A DNA stretch of 40,717 bases from Alicyclobacillus suci. GTDB lineage: Bacteria > Bacillota > Bacilli > Alicyclobacillales > Alicyclobacillaceae. Within the stretch, counting starts at the first letter, position 1; every line of letters begins with the position of its first letter. Positions 18,494 to 27,879 of this stretch are shown piece after piece. The position numbers were made by a program, and so were the translations under genes. The stretch covers positions 1 through 40,717 of the forward strand of contig NZ_JAFMTW010000030.1 of NCBI RefSeq assembly GCF_017329615.1, read 5' to 3'. The notes under the pieces are model-generated. The model was not told the origin of the DNA and did not search any database. It worked only from the letters and a program-made list of their open reading frames with translations.

Positions 18494-18952
18494 TCACGAA
18501 GTTTTAGGCTGTAATTTCGCTACACCAACGGCGCGGTGCCCCCAGAGAATGCGCTCAACCTCGCTAGACATCGATTGATGGCAGTCCACGATTAAGATGA
18601 CCTCACTCAATCCGATGGTGTTTTGATTCCTTTTAATCAAAAACAGATCTAACCAATAGCCCAATACGCCTCCCGTCAGGATACCAATCATCCCCCAAAG
18701 AACAGGTCCCCACTTAAAGACAAACCCGTAAATTACGCCAAGAAGCATAAAAACAGTTCCAAAAATAAATCCAAATTGAATCCCGATGGGATCACCACGA
18801 TGAGTGAGAACAATATCATGGGATTTCGTATACTGATTATCAAGGGGTATGACGAGAATATTTTGCTGCTCAATTCCGCGTTGTTCCAGTTCGATAATCG
18901 CCATTTCCAGATACATAGAATGTCTAAATGTCGCAAACACATTCATGGTCAT
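18494..18952 (-). CDS. unrecognised membrane protein with two central helices
   Basis: A 152-residue protein that I do not recognise with confidence. Residues 1-35 (MNVFATFRHSMYLEMAIIEL and following) and about 115-145 (VILIVDCHQSMSSEVERILW) look like beta-alpha elements of a small cytoplasmic domain. Two hydrophobic glycine-rich helices lie between them, at about 57-80 and 82-105. This split-domain-with-helical-hairpin pattern resembles DUF1269-type stress proteins, but that is tentative. The gene overlaps the stop of the upstream duplicated membrane-protein gene by 4 nt, so the two are co-translated. It ends 4 nt from the convergent MFS remnant. Confidence 0.65.
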   Translation of the reverse strand: MTMNVFATFRHSMYLEMAIIELEQRGIEQQNILVIPLDNQYTKSHDIVLTHRGDPIGIQFGFIFGTVFMLLGVIYGFVFKWGPVLWGMIGILTGGVLGYWLDLFLIKRNQNTIGLSEVILIVDCHQSMSSEVERILWGHRAVGVAKLQPKTS

Positions 18953-19752
18953 TTGACCTCTTTCCTCTGCAGCGTGGACAATTGGATAGCACGATGCTGA
19001 TAGTTCTCGGAAAGGAATCTGGATTGCTCAGACTTAAACATCTTCGACAATTCTACGGCCTGCAAATAGGCATCATGGGCTGCGAACCCATAAATAGAGG
19101 GGAAAAATAATAGCCATTCCGGCTTCAATAAGGTCGTTGCCAGTGCAAAGTGACCTTGAAATGTCGCAAGGATGGCGCGCGAAAGATTCGACTGGTAAAA
19201 AACGAGGAGATACCACCCAAGAATGAAGAATCCAGTTGGAATGCGATTGACGTATAAGTGTCCCGCCCCTGGACACAGAAAGGACCATAGGACTACATCG
19301 CGCCAATTGCGAAGCGAAAGATAATTGAGTTCCAGAGCACTGATTTTAACCGGTATGATGGGCGCGTCTCCCCGGTCGGAGAGGGTATACAACTGATTTA
19401 CTTCAATCGCGACGCGATAACTGTCTCGAATTGCGAATCCATACATTCCAACATATAAAAGAATCCACCGTAAGTCGATTGTGATCTTAGCCTGATGAAA
19501 TTCTCCGAGCATTGTATAAAGTATGGCTGAATTTAAGTGCGCCTTCACATTGATGACCAGTTCCATCCCCATGAGGAGAAAACCAGTGGCATACTTACAC
19601 ATCATGATGTGCCCAAACCCTGGCAGCGCGGCGGACCACCAGGCCACGACGTAGGGGCGACGCAGAACAAGTTGATTCATTAGGTATGAAGATGTAAACG
19701 CCCGAGGGCGGCGTATGGCTTGTGACACCCTGCTTCCCAAGTGTGCTTTCAC
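18949..19752 (-). CDS. membrane protein with exact internal tandem duplication (TM2-like PGxGH repeats)
   Basis: A 267-residue protein made of two similar halves. PGFGH at 44-48 recurs as PGAGH at 161-165, and GMYGFAIRDSY (102-112) recurs as SIYGFAAHDAY (219-229). Both offsets are 117 residues. Each half has a PGxGH-loop-G hydrophobic segment like a TM2 domain, then further hydrophobic helices and an amphipathic end. I assign no function. The start is uncertain: the GTG at 19752 has only an overlapping GATGAGG. An internal GTG further downstream is possible. It is co-transcribed with the next gene through an ATGA overlap. Confidence 0.65.
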   Translation of the reverse strand: MKAHLGSRVSQAIRRPRAFTSSYLMNQLVLRRPYVVAWWSAALPGFGHIMMCKYATGFLLMGMELVINVKAHLNSAILYTMLGEFHQAKITIDLRWILLYVGMYGFAIRDSYRVAIEVNQLYTLSDRGDAPIIPVKISALELNYLSLRNWRDVVLWSFLCPGAGHLYVNRIPTGFFILGWYLLVFYQSNLSRAILATFQGHFALATTLLKPEWLLFFPSIYGFAAHDAYLQAVELSKMFKSEQSRFLSENYQHRAIQLSTLQRKEVK

Positions 19753-19855
19753 CTCATCGCGTATGCATTCATCGCTATTGTGCGAAAAAGATGAGCATTA
19801 CATTCTCGTGCTGCTAGAGGCCGACAAATGGTGGGGCTAAAATTGGCGGCACTCG

Positions 19856-20632
19856 TCAGGAGCGCCGCTTATCCAATTCGAGAAGCACATCCGCAGGGGA
19901 GACCTGACTGTAGCGCCAGAGGGCGAACAGATGGTAGAGGAGGTCTGCCGATTCGGATGCGAGCGTCCCGGGGGCGTCTGTGATTTCAGCCCGTAGGGCA
20001 GCCAAGGCGACCTCGACGGCCTCTTCCCCCACCTTCTTGCCAATTTTCTCGGCGCCGTGTGTGAACAGGTATGTGGTGTACGAACCTTCTGGGCGAGACT
20101 GGAAGCGATGGTCAATCAGCGCCCAAAGTCGTGCGAGCGTCGCAAAGGTATCCGCATCCACTGGCGCCAGTTCGCGCAACGCGCCCTGCGCAGTCGACAT
20201 CGTCGCCAGCGGCGCATTGCCTGTCTGCGCTTCGCCTTCATCCGCCGCCATTGCAGGAGCCTTGTCTGGTGCAGTAATCGTTTCCGCGTGCGTGACGCGT
20301 CGAAAGAAACAAGTCGTTTCACCCGTGTGACACGCTGGCCCCTGCGGCTGTACGAGATATAAAACCGCATCGCCATCACAGTCGACGCGAACGTCTACGA
20401 CCTTCTGCGTGTGACCCGAAGTCTCGCCCTTGTGCCAATATTCCTGACGAGACCTACTGTAGAACCAGGTCTCGCCCGTCGCCAACGTGCGCTTAATGGC
20501 CTCGCGGTCAGCGTAAGCAAGTGTCAGCACGTGGCCTGTGTCGACATCCTGAACGACGACCGGAACCAGCCCTGTAACACTGTCATAACGGACAATCGAG
20601 AGATTCACCGTTTCCGTCATTGATAAATCCAT
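19856..20632 (-). CDS. hisIE: bifunctional phosphoribosyl-AMP cyclohydrolase / phosphoribosyl-ATP pyrophosphatase
   Basis: A 258-residue HisI-HisE fusion catalysing steps 2 and 3 of histidine synthesis. HisI covers about residues 10-113, with [22 protein letters not shown] and the metal-binding [12 protein letters not shown] and CHTGETTCF. HisE covers about 160-256, with [18 protein letters not shown]. The linker (about 114-160) is longer than in Bacillus HisI proteins of about 210 residues. The ATG at 20632 has a G-run about 10 nt upstream; an ATG at 20620 overlapping the hisF stop is an alternative. Last gene of the his operon. Confidence 0.95.
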   Translation of the reverse strand: MDLSMTETVNLSIVRYDSVTGLVPVVVQDVDTGHVLTLAYADREAIKRTLATGETWFYSRSRQEYWHKGETSGHTQKVVDVRVDCDGDAVLYLVQPQGPACHTGETTCFFRRVTHAETITAPDKAPAMAADEGEAQTGNAPLATMSTAQGALRELAPVDADTFATLARLWALIDHRFQSRPEGSYTTYLFTHGAEKIGKKVGEEAVEVALAALRAEITDAPGTLASESADLLYHLFALWRYSQVSPADVLLELDKRRS

Positions 20633-21390
20633 CGAACAGGTACCCCCCTCTGCCGAACGTGTGCCTTGACATCGCGAATACTCGTCTCGGCAAAGTGAAA
20701 GACACTCGCTGCCAGCGCCGCATCCGCCCGCCCTTCCGTCAAAACCGTGTAAAAGTGCTCTTTACGTCCTGCGCCCCCACTGGCGATGACTGGGACGTTT
20801 ACGGCAGTCGCAACGCTTCGCGTGAGCTGGATGTCGTAGCCATCCCGGGTGCCATCCTGATGGAAACTGGTCAAAAGAATTTCGCCAGCGCCCAATTTCT
20901 CGACGCGGCGGGCCCACGCGATGACATCCATGCCCGTTCCCACCTTGCCACCTTGAATCATTACTTCGTACTCACCCATGGTTTGATTCAAATTCGCGTC
21001 AATGGCGACGACCACACACTGTTCGCCAAAGCGGTGCGCCGCCTCTTTGACAAGCGACGGATTGCGCACCGCGCTCGTGTTCATCGACACTTTATCCGCT
21101 CCGGCGAGGAGCAGGTTGCGCACATCGTCGACCGACGAAACGCCGCCACCAACCGTCAGGGGAATGTTCGTCTGCGCCGCGACCTCTTCGACGATACGGC
21201 GAGTCGCCAACCGCCCCTGCTCGGACGCCGAGATATCAAGTAAGACCAGTTCGTCGGCTCCTGCGTCCGAGTAGATTTTGGCGAGTTCAACCGGATCACC
21301 TGCATCCCGGCGATCATGCAAGAACCCGACATGCTTCACGACGCGGCCGTCGAGGACGTCAAAACACGGGATAATGCGCTTGGTCAGCAC
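20617..21390 (-). CDS. hisF: imidazole glycerol phosphate synthase cyclase subunit
   Basis: A 257-residue (beta/alpha)8 enzyme that uses ammonia from HisH to convert PRFAR to IGP and AICAR. The catalytic Asp pair is present in [15 protein letters not shown] (Asp near residue 11) and VVAIDANLN (near 130). The phosphate-binding GGGVSSV and ASGGAG loops are intact. It starts at a GTG with AGGAGGAG upstream, overlapping the hisA stop by 7 nt, and it overlaps hisIE downstream. Confidence 0.97.
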   Translation of the reverse strand: MLTKRIIPCFDVLDGRVVKHVGFLHDRRDAGDPVELAKIYSDAGADELVLLDISASEQGRLATRRIVEEVAAQTNIPLTVGGGVSSVDDVRNLLLAGADKVSMNTSAVRNPSLVKEAAHRFGEQCVVVAIDANLNQTMGEYEVMIQGGKVGTGMDVIAWARRVEKLGAGEILLTSFHQDGTRDGYDIQLTRSVATAVNVPVIASGGAGRKEHFYTVLTEGRADAALAASVFHFAETSIRDVKAHVRQRGVPVRWIYQ

Positions 21391-22127
21391 GCCGACTCCT
21401 CCTCTTGCAGGCGTGCCAAAGCCTGCGTCAAATGAAACTTGCCGTCGTACAGCGACTTGCCGACGACAGCACCGGCAAGTCCCGCACGCATCGCCGCGAC
21501 GACGTCCGCCTCGTCGCGGATGCCGCCAGAAGCGATTGCGCCAAGACCTGTCGCCTGAACTTCGCCGGCGAGAGCCAAATTGGCGCCTGCGAGCGTTCCG
21601 TCGCGATTCACATCGGTCACCAACGCGTGGCGAACGCCTGCCTCATACAGTTGTTGAGCCAAGTCGACAATCGGTGTCGCCGTCTGCTCCAGCCAACCGT
21701 CTACGGCAAGTTTTCCACCGCGCCCATCAAGACCTGCAACCAATTTGTCAGCGCCAAATGTATCAATCCACGACGCCATTTGCGCGACATCGCGCGAGGC
21801 GGTACCCAGCACCACGCGGGAGACGCCTCTGTCAAGCCAATGGGCGATATCCGCCGTCGTGCGAATGCCCCCGCCGACTTCGACGGCTGCACCGTACGTC
21901 GCGGCCACCCGCACAATGTCGCAAATCACTGGCGCGTTGACGCTGTGGCCGTCTTTGGCGCCGTCGAGATCGACCACGTGAAGAAAAGTCGCGCCTTGCT
22001 CGCACCAGTGCCGTGCCATGGCAGCTGGATTGTCGCTGTACTCCGTCTTCGCCGCGTAATCCCCTTTGTGGAGGCGCACGCAACGCCCGCCAAGCACGTC
22101 AATCGCGGGCAGTAACGTGAATGTCAT
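21384..22127 (-). CDS. hisA: phosphoribosylformimino-AICAR-phosphate isomerase
   Basis: A 247-residue (beta/alpha)8 isomerase that converts ProFAR to PRFAR. The catalytic aspartates are in [20 protein letters not shown] and TDVNRDGT; the phosphate loops VEVGGGIRT and IASGGIRDE are intact. The ATG at 22127 has a GGGGGTGG ribosome-binding site, and the protein from there matches the family. It overlaps the end of hisH by 29 nt; the longer open frame upstream is hisH read out of frame. Confidence 0.97.
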   Translation of the reverse strand: MTFTLLPAIDVLGGRCVRLHKGDYAAKTEYSDNPAAMARHWCEQGATFLHVVDLDGAKDGHSVNAPVICDIVRVAATYGAAVEVGGGIRTTADIAHWLDRGVSRVVLGTASRDVAQMASWIDTFGADKLVAGLDGRGGKLAVDGWLEQTATPIVDLAQQLYEAGVRHALVTDVNRDGTLAGANLALAGEVQATGLGAIASGGIRDEADVVAAMRAGLAGAVVGKSLYDGKFHLTQALARLQEEESAC

Positions 22128-22803
22128 CGGTCGCCACCCCCTGCTTTGTCGTCCTGCTTCGCTGCCAATTGGCACAGATGGCGACAAAGTTATGCAAAAT
22201 GCGTTCGCCGACATCGCCGCTCTTCTCCGGGTGAAACTGTGCGCCCAAGACGTTACCTTGCCCGACGACGCCCGGCACCGAAACTGAGCCATACGTGGCA
22301 GCGGCCAACACACAGTCGCGCTGTTTCGCCTCGACGTAATACGAGTGGACAAAGTACACATAGTCCCCAACTCGGATGTCCCGCAGCAGCGGGTGCGGGC
22401 GGACGACGTCTAAATCGTTCCAACCCATATGCGGCACCTTGACATCGTCCCGGAAGCGCACGACTTCGCCCGGCAAAAGCCCAAGGCCCATGTGGCGCCC
22501 GTGTTCCTGACTACTGCCAAACAACAACTGCATCCCTAGGCAAATGCCGAAAAGTGGACGCCCTTCGCGCGCGACCTGACGGAGAATTGGGATGAGGCCA
22601 GCGGCGCGCAGTTGAAACATTGCATCGCCAAAGGCGCCCACACCCGGCAAGACAACGCCTTGGACCGCATCCCCGTCCCCCGCAGCAATGAGTGCCTTCC
22701 AGGCGGCTGCGTCCGGCACGACGACCGTCTGTGCACCGACGCGCTGAAATCCCTTCGTGACACTTTTCAAATTCCCGACGCCAGGGTCCAAGATGGCTAT
22801 CAT
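22099..22803 (-). CDS. hisH: imidazole glycerol phosphate synthase glutamine amidotransferase subunit
   Basis: A 234-residue class I glutamine amidotransferase that hydrolyses glutamine and channels ammonia to HisF. The triad is complete: Cys in GICLGMQLLFG, His and Glu in AQFHPEKSG. The oxyanion/PGVGAFG loop is present. The C-terminal tail (about 20 residues after NFVAIC) exceeds the usual 200-212 residues and overlaps the hisA start. The ATG overlaps the hisB stop by 4 nt. Confidence 0.96.
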   Translation of the reverse strand: MIAILDPGVGNLKSVTKGFQRVGAQTVVVPDAAAWKALIAAGDGDAVQGVVLPGVGAFGDAMFQLRAAGLIPILRQVAREGRPLFGICLGMQLLFGSSQEHGRHMGLGLLPGEVVRFRDDVKVPHMGWNDLDVVRPHPLLRDIRVGDYVYFVHSYYVEAKQRDCVLAAATYGSVSVPGVVGQGNVLGAQFHPEKSGDVGERILHNFVAICANWQRSRTTKQGVATDDIHVTARD

Positions 22804-23411
22804 TCCAACACCCCCTTGCTGCTTGGCACGCCGCCGTCCACGCGGCTCACGGCTTCGCGTAACGCCGCGCCAAACGCCTTAAACAACCCCTCGACCATAT
22901 GGTGATTGTTCTCGCCATACAGTACAGCGAGGTGTAACGCCATCCGCCCTTCGTTGGCGACAGACTTGAAGAACTCCGCAACCAGCTCGGTTGGGAACGC
23001 CCCGATGCGCTCATTGGTGAACTGCGCCTGAAAGACAAACGCCGGCCTGCCAGACAAGTCGAGAACCGCGCGCGCCAGCGTCTCGTCCATCGGCGTGTGC
23101 CGCTCGCCGTAGCGGCGAATTCCCACCTTGTTGCCGAGTGCCTCGGCAATCGCCTTACCAAGGCATAAGCCGATGTCCTCGACGAGGTGGTGGTCGTCTA
23201 CATCGATATCGCCGTCGGCTTCAATGGTGAGATTAAACTGGCCGTGAACGGCAAACAGATGCAACATATGGCGCAAGAAAGGCACCGGAAAATCGAGTTT
23301 CACCTCACCTGTTCCGTGCAGCGCCAAGGAAAGTCGAATGTCGGTCTCACCGGTTTTGCGCTCGACGTCCGCCACAAAGCTCGGTACCGCAACCACCCTT
23401 TCAGTTGCCAT
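22800..23411 (-). CDS. hisB: imidazoleglycerol-phosphate dehydratase
   Basis: A 203-residue manganese enzyme that dehydrates IGP to imidazole-acetol phosphate. The metal-binding motifs DVDDHHLVEDIG and ENNHHMVEGLFKA are intact, as are FLRHMLHLF and GVPSSKGVLE. It is monofunctional, without the phosphatase domain of enterobacterial HisB; no histidinol phosphatase is encoded in the operon. Its start lies inside the last codons of hisD (11-nt overlap). Confidence 0.97.
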   Translation of the reverse strand: MATERVVAVPSFVADVERKTGETDIRLSLALHGTGEVKLDFPVPFLRHMLHLFAVHGQFNLTIEADGDIDVDDHHLVEDIGLCLGKAIAEALGNKVGIRRYGERHTPMDETLARAVLDLSGRPAFVFQAQFTNERIGAFPTELVAEFFKSVANEGRMALHLAVLYGENNHHMVEGLFKAFGAALREAVSRVDGGVPSSKGVLE

Positions 23412-24702
23412 TTGTGCGCTCCTCCTCCTCGCGGATTAAAACCGCGCGCGCGTGTGCCTCCAGGGATTCCGCACGCGCCAGCGTGACAATGTGCTGTGCG
23501 TGTAAAGACAACGTCTCCCGGTTGTACGCGACGACGCTCATGCGCCGCAGAAAGTCGTGTACGCCAAGCCCACTCGCGTATCGAGCACTGCCATGCGTCG
23601 GCAACACGTGATTGCTGCCTGCATAGTAGTCGCCAACCGGCTCCGGCGTGTCATGACCAAGAAACACGGCCCCGGCTCGGCTGATAGCCGGCAGCCATTC
23701 TGCCGCATCATCCAGCAACAGTTCCACGTGCTCCGGTGCCACATCGTTCAAAAGGTCCATCGCCTGCTCCAGGTCATCGACATGCACCAATGCGCCCCAC
23801 CGCGCCAGTGCCGCCTTGGCAATGCCAAATCTCGGCAAATCAGCGAGCTGCCGCTCCAATTCGCCCTGTACCGCCTGCAGCAACTTTTCCGACGTACTCA
23901 CGCAAACAGCCCCCGCCTCCGTATCATGTTCTGCCTGCGCCAGCATGTCGGCGGCGACAAACTTCGGATTGGCCTCCTCGCCTGCGACGATGAAGACTTC
24001 GCTCGGCCCAGCGATGCTATCAATGCCGACGTCCCCCATCACTTGCCGTTTGGCAAGTGCGACATAAAGGTTCCCCGGCCCGACAATCTTGTCCACGCGT
24101 TCGACGCTCTCTGTTCCATACGCAAGGGCGGCAATGGCCTGCGCGCCCCCCACGCGATACACTTCGTCAATGCCCAAGAGATAAGCAGCCGCCAACACAT
24201 CCCGATGCGGCAGTCCATCCGGCCCTGGCGGGGAGCAGAGCGCGATGGAGGCAACACCTGCCACTTGCGCCGGAATCACGTCCATCAGCACCGTCGACGG
24301 GTACGCGCCCCGTCCCCCCGGCGCATAAACGCCGACGCGGCGCAATGAGCGCCAGACCATGCCCATCTGCTCGCCGTTCTCGCCATAGAGCGTAAAGTCC
24401 TCCGGCCATTGCGCCTCATGAAACGTCCGTATCCGATCCGCCGCCGCCCTTAGCGCCTCCAAAGTCTCAGCGGGCGTCGCCTGGTATGCGGCCTCCAGCG
24501 CCGCAACAGGCACCCGCAGCGAAAACGCGTCCTCTGCGGCAGACGCTAAGCCATCCAACTGAGCGGTCCAAGCCCGCAACGCAGCGTCTCCTCGCGCGCG
24601 AACGTCCGCCACGATATCCGCTACGCGCCGCGCTTCATCCGGTGCGGCAGACGCCGTTCGCTGCCACGAAAACGCTGTACCTTCCACAATTTTTACGGTC
24701 AT
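23401..24702 (-). CDS. hisD: histidinol dehydrogenase
   Basis: A 433-residue zinc enzyme that oxidises histidinol to histidine in two NAD-dependent steps. Zinc and catalytic residues sit in DMLAQAEHDTEAG (Gln, His), PVGDYYAGSNHVLPTHGSAR (Asp, His) and the late LHAQHIVTLARAE. NAD-binding VGPGNLYVALAK and IAGPSEV are intact. Length is standard. The ATG overlaps the hisG stop by 4 nt. Confidence 0.97.
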   Translation of the reverse strand: MTVKIVEGTAFSWQRTASAAPDEARRVADIVADVRARGDAALRAWTAQLDGLASAAEDAFSLRVPVAALEAAYQATPAETLEALRAAADRIRTFHEAQWPEDFTLYGENGEQMGMVWRSLRRVGVYAPGGRGAYPSTVLMDVIPAQVAGVASIALCSPPGPDGLPHRDVLAAAYLLGIDEVYRVGGAQAIAALAYGTESVERVDKIVGPGNLYVALAKRQVMGDVGIDSIAGPSEVFIVAGEEANPKFVAADMLAQAEHDTEAGAVCVSTSEKLLQAVQGELERQLADLPRFGIAKAALARWGALVHVDDLEQAMDLLNDVAPEHVELLLDDAAEWLPAISRAGAVFLGHDTPEPVGDYYAGSNHVLPTHGSARYASGLGVHDFLRRMSVVAYNRETLSLHAQHIVTLARAESLEAHARAVLIREEEERTNGN

Positions 24703-25346
24703 TGCCGCACTGCCCCCCTCTTCGCCATCGCCTCGTTCAACCGCCGCACAACTTCAGAAATCTCCCGCTGTTTCATTCGATAACTCGAACGGTTGGCCAC
24801 CAAGCGCGCCGAAATGTCGTGCACCGTGTCATAGACCACGAGGCCGTTGGCCTTGAGTGTCGACCCGGTCTGCACCAAATCGTATATCCGATCCGCCAAC
24901 CCAATAACACTCGCCAACTCAATCGATCCCGACAACGGCACAATTTCCACCGACTGCCCTTGGCTGCGGAAATACGCGTCAGCCAATTTCGGATACTTGG
25001 TCGCCACCCGCTCGGGTCGCCTGTCAAAATCCTTCGGCAGGCCCGCGACGCAGAGGCGGCATTTGCTGACGGCGAGATCGATTAACTCATACAACTCCTT
25101 CTGCTGCTCCAACAACACATCTTTGCCGACGACGCCGAGATCTGCCACGCCAAAACTCACGTAGGTGGGCACATCGGCGGGCTTGGCGAGTAGATAGCGA
25201 ATGGGCGAGTACCCGTCCCACGCCACTTCGAAGACGAGCGCGCGCGTATCGTCGAGATCTGCCGGGAGCGGCAATTGCGCCTCCTGCCACAACGGCAGCA
25301 AGTCGTCCACTGTACGCCCTTTGGCAAGCGCCACGGTCAGCATCAC
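24699..25346 (-). CDS. hisG: ATP phosphoribosyltransferase, short form
   Basis: A 215-residue short-form HisG that catalyses the committed step, PRPP plus ATP to phosphoribosyl-ATP. The PRPP loop LVQTGSTLKANGL is intact. It lacks the C-terminal regulatory domain of long forms, so it needs HisZ, encoded immediately upstream. Start is the GTG at 25346 or the adjacent ATG at 25343; both overlap the hisZ stop, and GGGAGGGGG lies just before them. Confidence 0.96.
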   Translation of the reverse strand: MMLTVALAKGRTVDDLLPLWQEAQLPLPADLDDTRALVFEVAWDGYSPIRYLLAKPADVPTYVSFGVADLGVVGKDVLLEQQKELYELIDLAVSKCRLCVAGLPKDFDRRPERVATKYPKLADAYFRSQGQSVEIVPLSGSIELASVIGLADRIYDLVQTGSTLKANGLVVYDTVHDISARLVANRSSYRMKQREISEVVRRLNEAMAKRGAVRQ

Positions 25347-26437
25347 AATCCCCCTCCCGCGTGATTCACAGCCGCGCCGAGCGAACCTGCCGAAAAAGTA
25401 TCCGCTGCCGTCATCGGCGCACCGAGCACGGCCAGTACGCGCTCGACTTCAAACGCCAGCCCAACTGCCGGCGCTGCCGAGCCAAATTGCGCCAACAGGT
25501 CGTCGTAGCGCCCACCAAGCGCAATCGGCGCGCCCACACCTGGCGCAAACACCTCGAACACGAGCCCCGTGTAATAGGTGATGTCGCGATGCAGCGTCAA
25601 GTCAAACATCACCTGCTCCTTGAGCCCGAGGTCCGTCACCGCAGAGGCCAGAAGCACGAGACTGCCCCAAGCCGCCTCCATCTCCTGTCTCGCGGTTTCA
25701 CTTTGCCAAATTGCGCCCGCCGTCGCGTCCGCCAGACTATCTGGCTCGTACGGCGTGACCGCCTGCAAGATACCAATCACGTCTGGCAATGTGCTGGGCA
25801 AGACCGCCCGAAACGCGACATAGTCGCCTCTCGTCAAGCACGCTAACCCATCTGCCACCAATTCCCCCGGTACGCCGAGCGCCTTGAGCAGCGCCGGCAA
25901 TAAACGCGCGTGGCTGACGACCGTTTGTGTCTCCTGTAACCCGAGTGCAAGCGTGGCCCGATGGCACAAATCCAACACCTGCGCGTCCGCCGTGGCACCT
26001 GCTTCGCCAATCCACTCGACGCCCACCTGCGTCGACTCGGCGGCTTTGCCGCTGGCCCACGACAACGAAGCGGGATCATTCGTACGCCGATACACCCGCT
26101 CGGCATACGACCAGCGAATCGGCAGCTTGGCCGCTGTCACCAGCGGTGCTGCCATGCGCGCAATCGACGGCGTCATCTCCGGCCGCAGCGCAATCGCGTT
26201 CCCCATACCGTCAAATAGTTGCACCCACTCGCGCGCCGCCTCGAAAGGCCGCGCCCTGAGCAATGTGTCGACAAACTCAAACGCCCCACTCGACACGAGT
26301 TCATACCCCGCCTCGTCAAAGAAGTCGACCAACCGGTTCTCAATCACCCGCCTGCGTTTCGCAAATCCAGGGTAACTATCCTGCATCCCCATCGGCCTAT
26401 CGGCAAAGCCACTTGGCACATTTACACTCACTGTCAT
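25343..26437 (-). CDS. hisZ: ATP phosphoribosyltransferase regulatory subunit
   Basis: A 364-residue histidyl-tRNA-synthetase paralogue that joins short HisG and provides histidine feedback control. The class II core is visible (IALRPEMTPSIARMAA, motif 2-like region RWSYAERVYRR, and ALGGRYDDLLAQFG), while the anticodon-binding domain is missing, as expected. The ATG at 26437 is proposed; a GTG 6 nt earlier is possible. The ribosome-binding site is weak for either start. It is the first gene of the eight-gene his operon, so its upstream region holds the operon promoter. Confidence 0.94.
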   Translation of the reverse strand: MTVSVNVPSGFADRPMGMQDSYPGFAKRRRVIENRLVDFFDEAGYELVSSGAFEFVDTLLRARPFEAAREWVQLFDGMGNAIALRPEMTPSIARMAAPLVTAAKLPIRWSYAERVYRRTNDPASLSWASGKAAESTQVGVEWIGEAGATADAQVLDLCHRATLALGLQETQTVVSHARLLPALLKALGVPGELVADGLACLTRGDYVAFRAVLPSTLPDVIGILQAVTPYEPDSLADATAGAIWQSETARQEMEAAWGSLVLLASAVTDLGLKEQVMFDLTLHRDITYYTGLVFEVFAPGVGAPIALGGRYDDLLAQFGSAAPAVGLAFEVERVLAVLGAPMTAADTFSAGSLGAAVNHAGGGL

Positions 26438-26455
26438 CACCACACCAATTGTCCG

Positions 26456-26480
26456 TTACTTTAGTACGCTAATATAGTAA
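26456..26480. promoter_or_regulatory. candidate his operon promoter/operator dyad
   Basis: Just upstream of hisZ, TTACTTTAG faces CTAATATAGTAA around a TACG centre: TTAG-TACG-CTAA is exact, and TTACT/AGTAA form outer arms with a small offset. On the minus strand the dyad contains TATATT (26476-26471), a possible -10; no good -35 is seen. A repressor site over the promoter is inferred. I saw no T-box motif in this leader. Confidence 0.35.
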
Positions 26481-26703
26481 AGCATAGAGCCCAAAGAGAG
26501 GCAAGAGGGTATCTGGGGAAATGTGGGCGAAAAATGCCTTATCTCCTTCGCCACCGACCAAAACGCCATAAAACTCTGTCAATTATGAAGACAAGTCCCC
26601 CAGCGCATCACGCCGCTCGCGTGCAGCGGTAGCCTTTTTCCATCCCGCCGCACCACAAGCCTATCCCTGCTCGCTCACGCTAGCACTTCCCTGCACAACG
26701 AAA
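26481..26703. other. intergenic stretch between his operon and ispG terminator
   Basis: No open frame with a ribosome-binding site or family resemblance is seen on either strand. A short CCGCT/AGCGG hairpin followed by TTTTT (about 26613-26638, plus strand) has no gene before it. No T-box or known riboswitch motif is apparent. Confidence 0.5.
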
Positions 26704-26732
26704 CGAGGCCCGACGCTCACCGCCGGGCCTCG
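26704..26732 (-). terminator. ispG terminator
   Basis: CGAGGCCCG (26704-26712) pairs perfectly with CGGGCCTCG (26724-26732) around an 11-nt loop. On the minus strand it is followed by TTTCGTTGT. It lies about 60 nt after the ispG stop. Confidence 0.6.
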
Positions 26733-26793
26733 CCCATCGCCATGCAGAGAAGCCCTTTACACGAGGCTCCCGCGCGACGACCGCAACGCCAAC

Positions 26794-27879
26794 TCAGTCA
26801 ATCGATCCGGTCTCCTGATAGCGTTTCGCCATCATGTCAATCTCGCGCTTCAATTCAGTGACCAAATCGGCCTCTGGAATCTTGCGCACCACTTCACCCT
26901 TGCGGAACAAGAGACCTTCGCCACGCGCACCTGCAATGCCAATATCAGCTTCGCGCGCTTCGCCCGGGCCGTTCACCGCACAACCGAGCACAGACACCTT
27001 GATAGGCGCCTTGATGTTTTGCGTATATGCCTCAATCTCATTCGCGATACTAATTAAATCAATATCAATCCGGCCGCAAGTTGGGCATGACACAATCGTG
27101 ACCGCATCCGAAACGATGTGGAACGTCTTCAACAACTCGCGGGCAACCTTGATTTCCTCCACAGGATCCGCACTCAACGACACGCGCATCGTATTACCGA
27201 TACCCATACTAAGCAATGTGCCGAGCCCAGCGGAGCTCTTAATCGTTCCACTGAACAATGTACCAGATTCCGTGATACCCAAATGCAGCGGGTAGCGAAA
27301 CGTCTCCGCGGCCAAGCGATACGCATCAATCGCCATCGGCACATCCGACGCCTTCATGGAAATAATGATATCGTCAAAATCGAGGTCTTCCAGGATTTTC
27401 ACGTGGTGCTGTGCACTCTCCAACATGCCCTGCGCCGTCGGGTATCCGTACTTCTCCAAAATATGCTTCTCCAAGGAACCCGCGTTCACGCCGATACGAA
27501 TAGGAATACCGCGCTCTTTACAGGCCTTGACCACCGCTTCTACCCGATCACGCTTGCCGATGTTTCCTGGGTTAATGCGAACCTTATCGATGCCGTTCTC
27601 GATTGCCTCAAGCGCCAGCCGATAGTCGAAGTGAATATCTGCGACCAGCGGAATGTGAATCTGTCGCTTGATCTCCTTAATCGCTGCGGCAGCTTCCTTT
27701 GTGTTCACTGTCACGCGCACGACTTGGCAGCCAGCGTCTTCGAGTCGGTGAATCTGTTCCACCGTCCCCTTCACATCCGCAGTCTTCGTCATGGTCATAC
27801 TTTGGATGATGACTTGGTCGTTCCCACCAATGGTGATGTCACCAACCCGCACCGGTTTTGTTTGCTCTCGACGATACAT
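26794..27879 (-). CDS. ispG: 4-hydroxy-3-methylbut-2-enyl diphosphate synthase
   Basis: A 361-residue [4Fe-4S] enzyme of the MEP isoprenoid pathway that converts methylerythritol cyclodiphosphate to HMBPP. The cluster cysteines are in [11 protein letters not shown] and [11 protein letters not shown], with the conserved Glu in the latter. The TIM-barrel N-terminal half starts with the typical [17 protein letters not shown]. Length is that of the short bacterial form. The ATG has GGGAG about 11 nt upstream. It is monocistronic. Confidence 0.97.
   Translation of the reverse strand: MYRREQTKPVRVGDITIGGNDQVIIQSMTMTKTADVKGTVEQIHRLEDAGCQVVRVTVNTKEAAAAIKEIKRQIHIPLVADIHFDYRLALEAIENGIDKVRINPGNIGKRDRVEAVVKACKERGIPIRIGVNAGSLEKHILEKYGYPTAQGMLESAQHHVKILEDLDFDDIIISMKASDVPMAIDAYRLAAETFRYPLHLGITESGTLFSGTIKSSAGLGTLLSMGIGNTMRVSLSADPVEEIKVARELLKTFHIVSDAVTIVSCPTCGRIDIDLISIANEIEAYTQNIKAPIKVSVLGCAVNGPGEAREADIGIAGARGEGLLFRKGEVVRKIPEADLVTELKREIDMMAKRYQETGSID

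Noticed and set aside
23250..23290. HisB variant FLRHML in place of FFDHML
   Set aside because: Bacillus HisB also lacks the aspartate at this position (FLTHML), and all metal-binding histidines are kept, so it is normal variation.
26613..26638. Plus-strand hairpin with TTTTT
   Set aside because: The stem is only 5 bp and no plus-strand gene precedes it.
26481..26700. T-box or riboswitch before the his operon
   Set aside because: I looked for the conserved T-box antiterminator sequence on the minus strand and did not find it; no known aptamer motif was visible either.
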